This document shows, one piece after another, positions 60,390-64,000 of a stretch of DNA of 64,000 nucleotides. Within the stretch, counting starts at the first letter, position 1. Each line of letters opens with the position of its first letter. The translations under genes were made by a program, and so were the position numbers. The stretch lies in contig CM045745.1 of the NCBI GenBank assembly GCA_024760905.1, positions 20,183,782 to 20,247,781 on the forward strand. The letters run 5' to 3'. The notes under the pieces are model-generated. The model saw nothing but the letters and a program-made list of their open reading frames with translations, did no database searches and was not told the DNA's origin. This stretch comes from Plotosus lineatus. Lineage: Eukaryota > Chordata > Actinopteri > Siluriformes > Plotosidae.

Positions 60390-61233
60390 CAGGGGTCCCC
60401 AACTTTTTTATCACCACGGACCGGTCAACGCTTGGTAATTTTACTGGGGGGGGTCATAGATTGTTGTAAATATAATTTTTTTATATAAAACATAATAATA
60501 ATAATAATAATAAGCACTCCATGAATGTTATTTTTTAACAGCTGAAATAAAGTTGGTTGGGCGTAGAGCTTGAATTTTTCTAAAAACAAAAAAACAAACA
60601 AACAAAAAAAACACAGGTGATGGTGAAGCAGCGGGGAGAATGAAGGCTCAGGCTCCGTCTCACACAAAATCCCTGCTATTGTTTGAGACATGTCCAACTC
60701 ACCTCTATTCATGTGCCGTCCCCTTGTGAGTTACATTTTAGCGCTCAAATGACCAACATGTAACCGAGAGAATCCGGTAATTTTTCAAAATAAAAGGTAT
60801 TTCAAAAATAAAGATTTTTCAGACTTGGATAATGAATACAACGGAAATAATGAATTATTTCGTGGGGCCAGTGATGTAGTGGTTCGGGTGCTGCGCTCAT
60901 GATCAGGTGGTTGTGTGTTCGAATCCCAGTTAGACCCCCCCACTGTGCTAAGACCCCTGGGCAAGGTCTCAACCACAAGTGTGCCTCTGTTCATCCAGCA
61001 GTATAAATGGGTAACAGTGAAAATATACTGGGAAAGTAACCTGCGATGGATGAGCATCCCATCCAGGAGGAGTTGTATTCCTGGTCGCTTCACGCTACAG
61101 AAACCGGGGATAAGCACCGGCCTGATGAGCCACTAGGCTCGGCTGTAAAAAGCCCAACAGACTTACCGAAATGAGTTATTTATTTTGCGGACCGGTACCA
61201 ATTGAGCCGCGGACTGGTGGTTGGGGACCCCTG
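60390..61233. mobile_element. hAT non-autonomous element with 8-bp TSD
   Basis: Ends CAGGGGTCCCCAAC and, inverted, GTTGGGGACCCCTG; exact octamer GTGTAAAT at 60382-60389 and 61234-61241. 'CACGGACCGGTCAACGC' and 'GCGGACCGGTACCAATTGAG' form sub-terminal repeats. A SINE-B is nested inside. Confidence 0.85.
60861..61169 (+). mobile_element. SINE-B, full length, nested in hAT
   Basis: Head GGGGCCAGTGATGTAGTGG with B box GTTCGAATCCC (60917-60927); tail 'AAAAGCCCAACAGACTTACC'. AATGAATTATTT (60849-60860) and AATGAGTTATTT (61170-61181) are a one-mismatch target duplication. Confidence 0.85.
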
Positions 61234-61241
61234 GTGTAAAT

Positions 61242-61599
61242 GACCATGTGTTTTTATGTTATGTCTGATTATTCTCTATGTGCCTTTTGTAAAATGTTAG
61301 TGTTTCATAGTTGTGTACATTTTTAGTTTTTGTTTCCATTACAAGTACCCACTAAGAACCCATATCGTTTATCCTTCTTTACCTTTATCCTTACAAAGAG
61401 CACAGAGAAGCACAGAGACACAGATCTAGAAATAGTGCAGTCGATTTACTGGTCAAACCAGTCATCAATAGGCCACCTCTGCCTACGTACAGTACGCTTT
61501 ACATGGTTCTCTTTGCTCATGTCAAATTTTCCTATCGAGAAGCAGTATCATGATTTTATAATTAAAGGTAATGTTTCCAATTACCTACGTCATATACCC
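61242..61599 (+). other. Intron DNA, no element recognised
   Basis: A 128-codon frame at 61330-61716 runs into the following Tc1 relic and has no domain. Confidence 0.5.
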
Positions 61600-62680
61600 T
61601 CATGGGCCTCGTTATTAGGCATGTTTATACACCTGCTCATTCATGTAATTATCCAGCCAGCTAATCAGGCAACAGCAGTGCAAAGCAGAAAATTATGCAG
61701 CTACAGGTCAAGTTAATTCTTCAGTTAATGTTAATTCATATTAAACATGAAAGAAAGGGTGATTAGAACTGTTGGTGGCTCATGGGCTGGTGTGAGTATT
61801 TATATACAGGAACTGCTGATCTCGGGGTATTTTAATGCGTAACAGTCAGTACAGTTAGACAGAACAAAACAGTTGGTGACAATTCTATGGTTAAAAATGA
61901 CCAGGAGAATGATGAGTGGCTAAACTGACAGCATTGCGAAATTAATTACTCTTTGTGATAGTGCTGAGTAGAAAAGCAATGAAGAATGCAGAGTACATCA
62001 AAACGATGAAGTTGATGCAACAGCAGAAGACCGTGTGGGGTTCCAGTTTAATCAGCCGGGAACAGAAAGCTGAGGCTGCAGTGGGCACAAACTCACCAAA
62101 ACTCAATATTTGAAGATCGAAATGTTTGACACACAGATGGTAGGATTAGAATTAGGGATCAATATTATAAACCCACATATCAATTCTTCCTTGTGTCAAC
62201 GGTTCAGTTTGGAATCGTGTGGGAATTGTTTCGGCACACATAGTCCCCTTAATACCACTTGAACACTGTAGTCCATTTTCGTACCATTTATATTCCTCAG
62301 TCATCACAAATGATATCTTGAATAATGCCTTACTCGAGCATAATAGCGTCTCATCACAACAACTGTCATAAAGTAGTTCCATAAACATGATTATGAGTTT
62401 AGTGCACATCATTAGCCTCTCTAGTCACCAGATCTGAATTCAATACTGCACCCTTGGGATGTGGTAGAACAGGAAATTTACAGCAAGAATGTGTAGCTGA
62501 CAAATCTGCCAGAGTTAAGTGATGCAATCATGTCAAAATGGACCAGAATCTCAAAGGTATTTTCCATCATCTTTTGGAATTCATGCTGTGTTCACTTGTG
62601 GCTGTCCTAAAAGTGAAGCTGATCAAGTCTAGTATTTCTAGCCAATGCTTTCCTTAATAAAGTGCCCAGGTGTTTTCTGT
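61600..62680 (+). mobile_element. Tc1-like transposon relic, nearly full length
   Basis: From 'TTATTAGGCATGTTTATACA' through 'GTGATTAGAACTGTTGGTGG', 'TCATGGGCTGGTGTGAGTAT', 'CAGCAGAAGACCGTGTGG' and 'CAACGGTTCAGTTTGG', to 'GTCACCAGATCTGAATTCAA', 'CACCCTTGGGATGTGGTAGA' and 'TTAATAAAGTGCCCAGG'. This order matches a common fish Tc1-like element as I remember it; the C-terminal text encodes a decayed 'SPDLNxIxxLWDVVE' motif. No intact frame remains. Confidence 0.75.
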
Positions 62681-62933
62681 GTTGATGTTTTCCTGGTGGT
62701 GATATTATTTTTAAATTTATTACCTGGTAAGCCATGTACGATCAACCATCTTCAAGTTAATCAGAATCCCAGCTAGTTTCTTCTTTTTGTGTCTTTCATT
62801 ACCTGTAGGTGATAACATGGCAGTATTGTAAGTGGAATGTCTTTTGATATTCAGTCACAGAAAATACATGGAACCTTGGAGTGTGTTTTTTTGTTTATTG
62901 TTTTTTAAAATTGTTGTGTAGCTTTGTACTTAA
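62681..62933 (+). other. Short intron spacer
   Basis: Nothing recognised. Confidence 0.4.
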
Positions 62934-63243
62934 GGGTGGCATGGTGGTGAGCACATCCACCTCACAGCAGTAAGGTATAGGTTTGATTCATAGCTTGGGC
63001 ATTTCTGTGCAAAAGTTTTCCCTGTACTTGCTTGGATTTCCTCCTACAGTCAAAAAACATGCACAGCAGGCCAATTCGGTGTTCCAAAATGCTGAAAAGT
63101 GAGTGTATGTTGGTGTGAGTGTTATCCTTGCGATGGACTGGCGAGGTGTCTAGGGTGTAATCCGCCCTCACCTAGTATCAGCTGAGATCGGCGCCAGCCT
63201 TCCCACAACTGTAATTGGGATTAAGGGGTGGAGAAAATGAATG
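62934..63243 (+). mobile_element. SINE-D with L2-like tail
   Basis: Head 'GGGTGGCATGGTGGTGAGCA', 'GGTATAGGTTTGATTCATAG', body 'TTGCTTGGATTTCCTCCTAC', then 'GCGATGGACTGGCGAGGTGT' and 'GATCGGCGCCAGCC' with (GAAT)n. The 3' 120 bp is the same module as in L2-tailed SINE-A. Confidence 0.75.
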
Positions 63244-63399
63244 AAGTTTATAATTGTCTATCTAATCAGTACAATATTTCTGGAAGTTGGCTCATCGAAT
63301 CCTACTTTACAAATCTTCATTTTAGTCTAAGATTGCTCTGTCTGAGGCATGAATAAGTAACTTGTTTAAAACAGTGTATACAGTAATATCTTTTTTTTT
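63244..63399 (+). other. Short intron spacer
   Basis: Nothing recognised. Confidence 0.4.
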
Positions 63400-64000
63400 T
63401 TTCCCCATACACACAAACACATTGGGAACACCGCACATTCTATTCCAAATCAAAACATGAAGAAATTTAAAATATATGATGATTGGACTGTATTCCATAG
63501 CTCTTCTGTACTTTTTGGTTTTGCCTCAGAAACTGAATTTTTGATGCCACCCCACAAGTTTTCTACTGGATTAAGGTCCGGGGATCAGGCCGCCGCCAGT
63601 CTGGTTGGAAGCAAGATGTTGCCTGTTTACCGGTGTGTTTGGAGTCATTGTCTTGTTGGAACATCCATTTCAAGTACATTTCCTCTTTAGCATAAGGCAG
63701 CATGACCTCTTCAAATATTCTGATGTATTCAAACTAATCCATGATACCTGGTAAGCGATAAAAAGACCTGGCACTGTAGAATGAGAAACATCCCCCATGC
63801 CATGATGCTTTGCACCACCATGTTTCACTGTCCGCACAATGTACCGTGGCTTGAATTCATTGTATGTGGGCCATCTGGGGGGCCATGAGAGCCAAAAAGA
63901 ACAATCTTACTTTCATCAGTCCACAAAATGTTGCACTATTTCTCTTTAGGCCAATCATTGTGCTCTTTAGCAAATTGTAACCTCTTCAGCAGCACATGTC
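63400..64000 (-). mobile_element. Tc1-like transposon, cut by the window end
   Basis: On the minus strand the text 'CATTTTGTGGACTGATGAAA' with 'GTAAGATTGTTCTTTTTGGC' encodes TDESKIVLFG, a conserved Tc1 segment. 'GGCATGGGGGATGTTTCTC' and 'TTTCTACTGGATTAAGGTCCGGGG' regions on the plus strand are further parts. Decayed; the remainder lies beyond position 64000. Confidence 0.7.

Overview
The window looks like intronic DNA from a ray-finned fish, probably a teleost. Two coding exons, both on the plus strand, belong to the biotin-carboxylase domain of pyruvate carboxylase (fish pcxa/pcxb; which paralogue cannot be decided here). Exon 35787-35905 and exon 58365-58527 join in phase across a 22,459-bp intron. 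The 35.8 kb before the first exon and 5.5 kb after the second are further intron or flank; no other exon was recognised. No prokaryotic gene, operon, rRNA, functional tRNA or CRISPR array is present.

Almost everything else is a dense, nested mixture of fish transposable elements and microsatellites. Family names below are local to this report. SINE-A has a tRNA-like head GGGGCAGTGGTGGTCTAGTG and occurs with two different 3' tails, one L2-like (ending in (GAAT)n) and one RTE-like. SINE-B has a tRNA-like head and a TTACC-rich tail. SINE-C is tRNA-headed with a 'GGATAAGGGTGTCTGATAAATG' type tail (21 nt of signal shared by fish SINEs, shown here only in pieces). SINE-D is tRNA-headed (GGCGGCACGGTGGCGTAGTG). 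T1 to T5 are Tigger/pogo-like elements with TA target sites. There are also hAT elements with 8-bp target duplications, Tc1-like relics, an RTE-clade LINE (one nearly full-length 3.15-kb copy and several fragments) and LTR-like pieces.

Layout: 0-10 kb, T-type and hAT MITEs, SINEs and a Tc1 relic; 10-18 kb, a Tigger with a transposase start remnant, a foldback LTR-like element, Tc1 relics and an unclassified TIR element; 18.4-22.6 kb, a Tigger T1 split by the RTE LINE; 23-29 kb, SINEs and a Tigger carrying a promoter-like module; 29.6-30.7 kb, a MITE running into an AT-rich palindromic satellite; 32-34 kb, T1 inside SINE-D and an hAT MITE; 35.8 kb, pcx exon; 36-48 kb, rearranged T1, an RTE fragment split by hAT, a 151-bp perfect-TIR MITE and T2; 48.0-48.8 kb, a chimeric SINE block; 52-54 kb, a second RTE; 55-57 kb, T3 MITEs; 58.4 kb, pcx exon; 59-64 kb, DNA-transposon relics, a candidate solo LTR, hAT and Tc1.

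The most interesting signals are: a SINE family using the tails of two unrelated LINEs, one tail being an internally deleted RTE; a 790-bp block at 48.0-48.8 kb that looks like a template-switch retroposition copied from 24.9-25.6 kb; pairs of inverted repeats that flank the single 119-bp pcx exon; and a self-complementary 42-bp minisatellite. I identified families by eye from memory of consensus patterns; no search was run.
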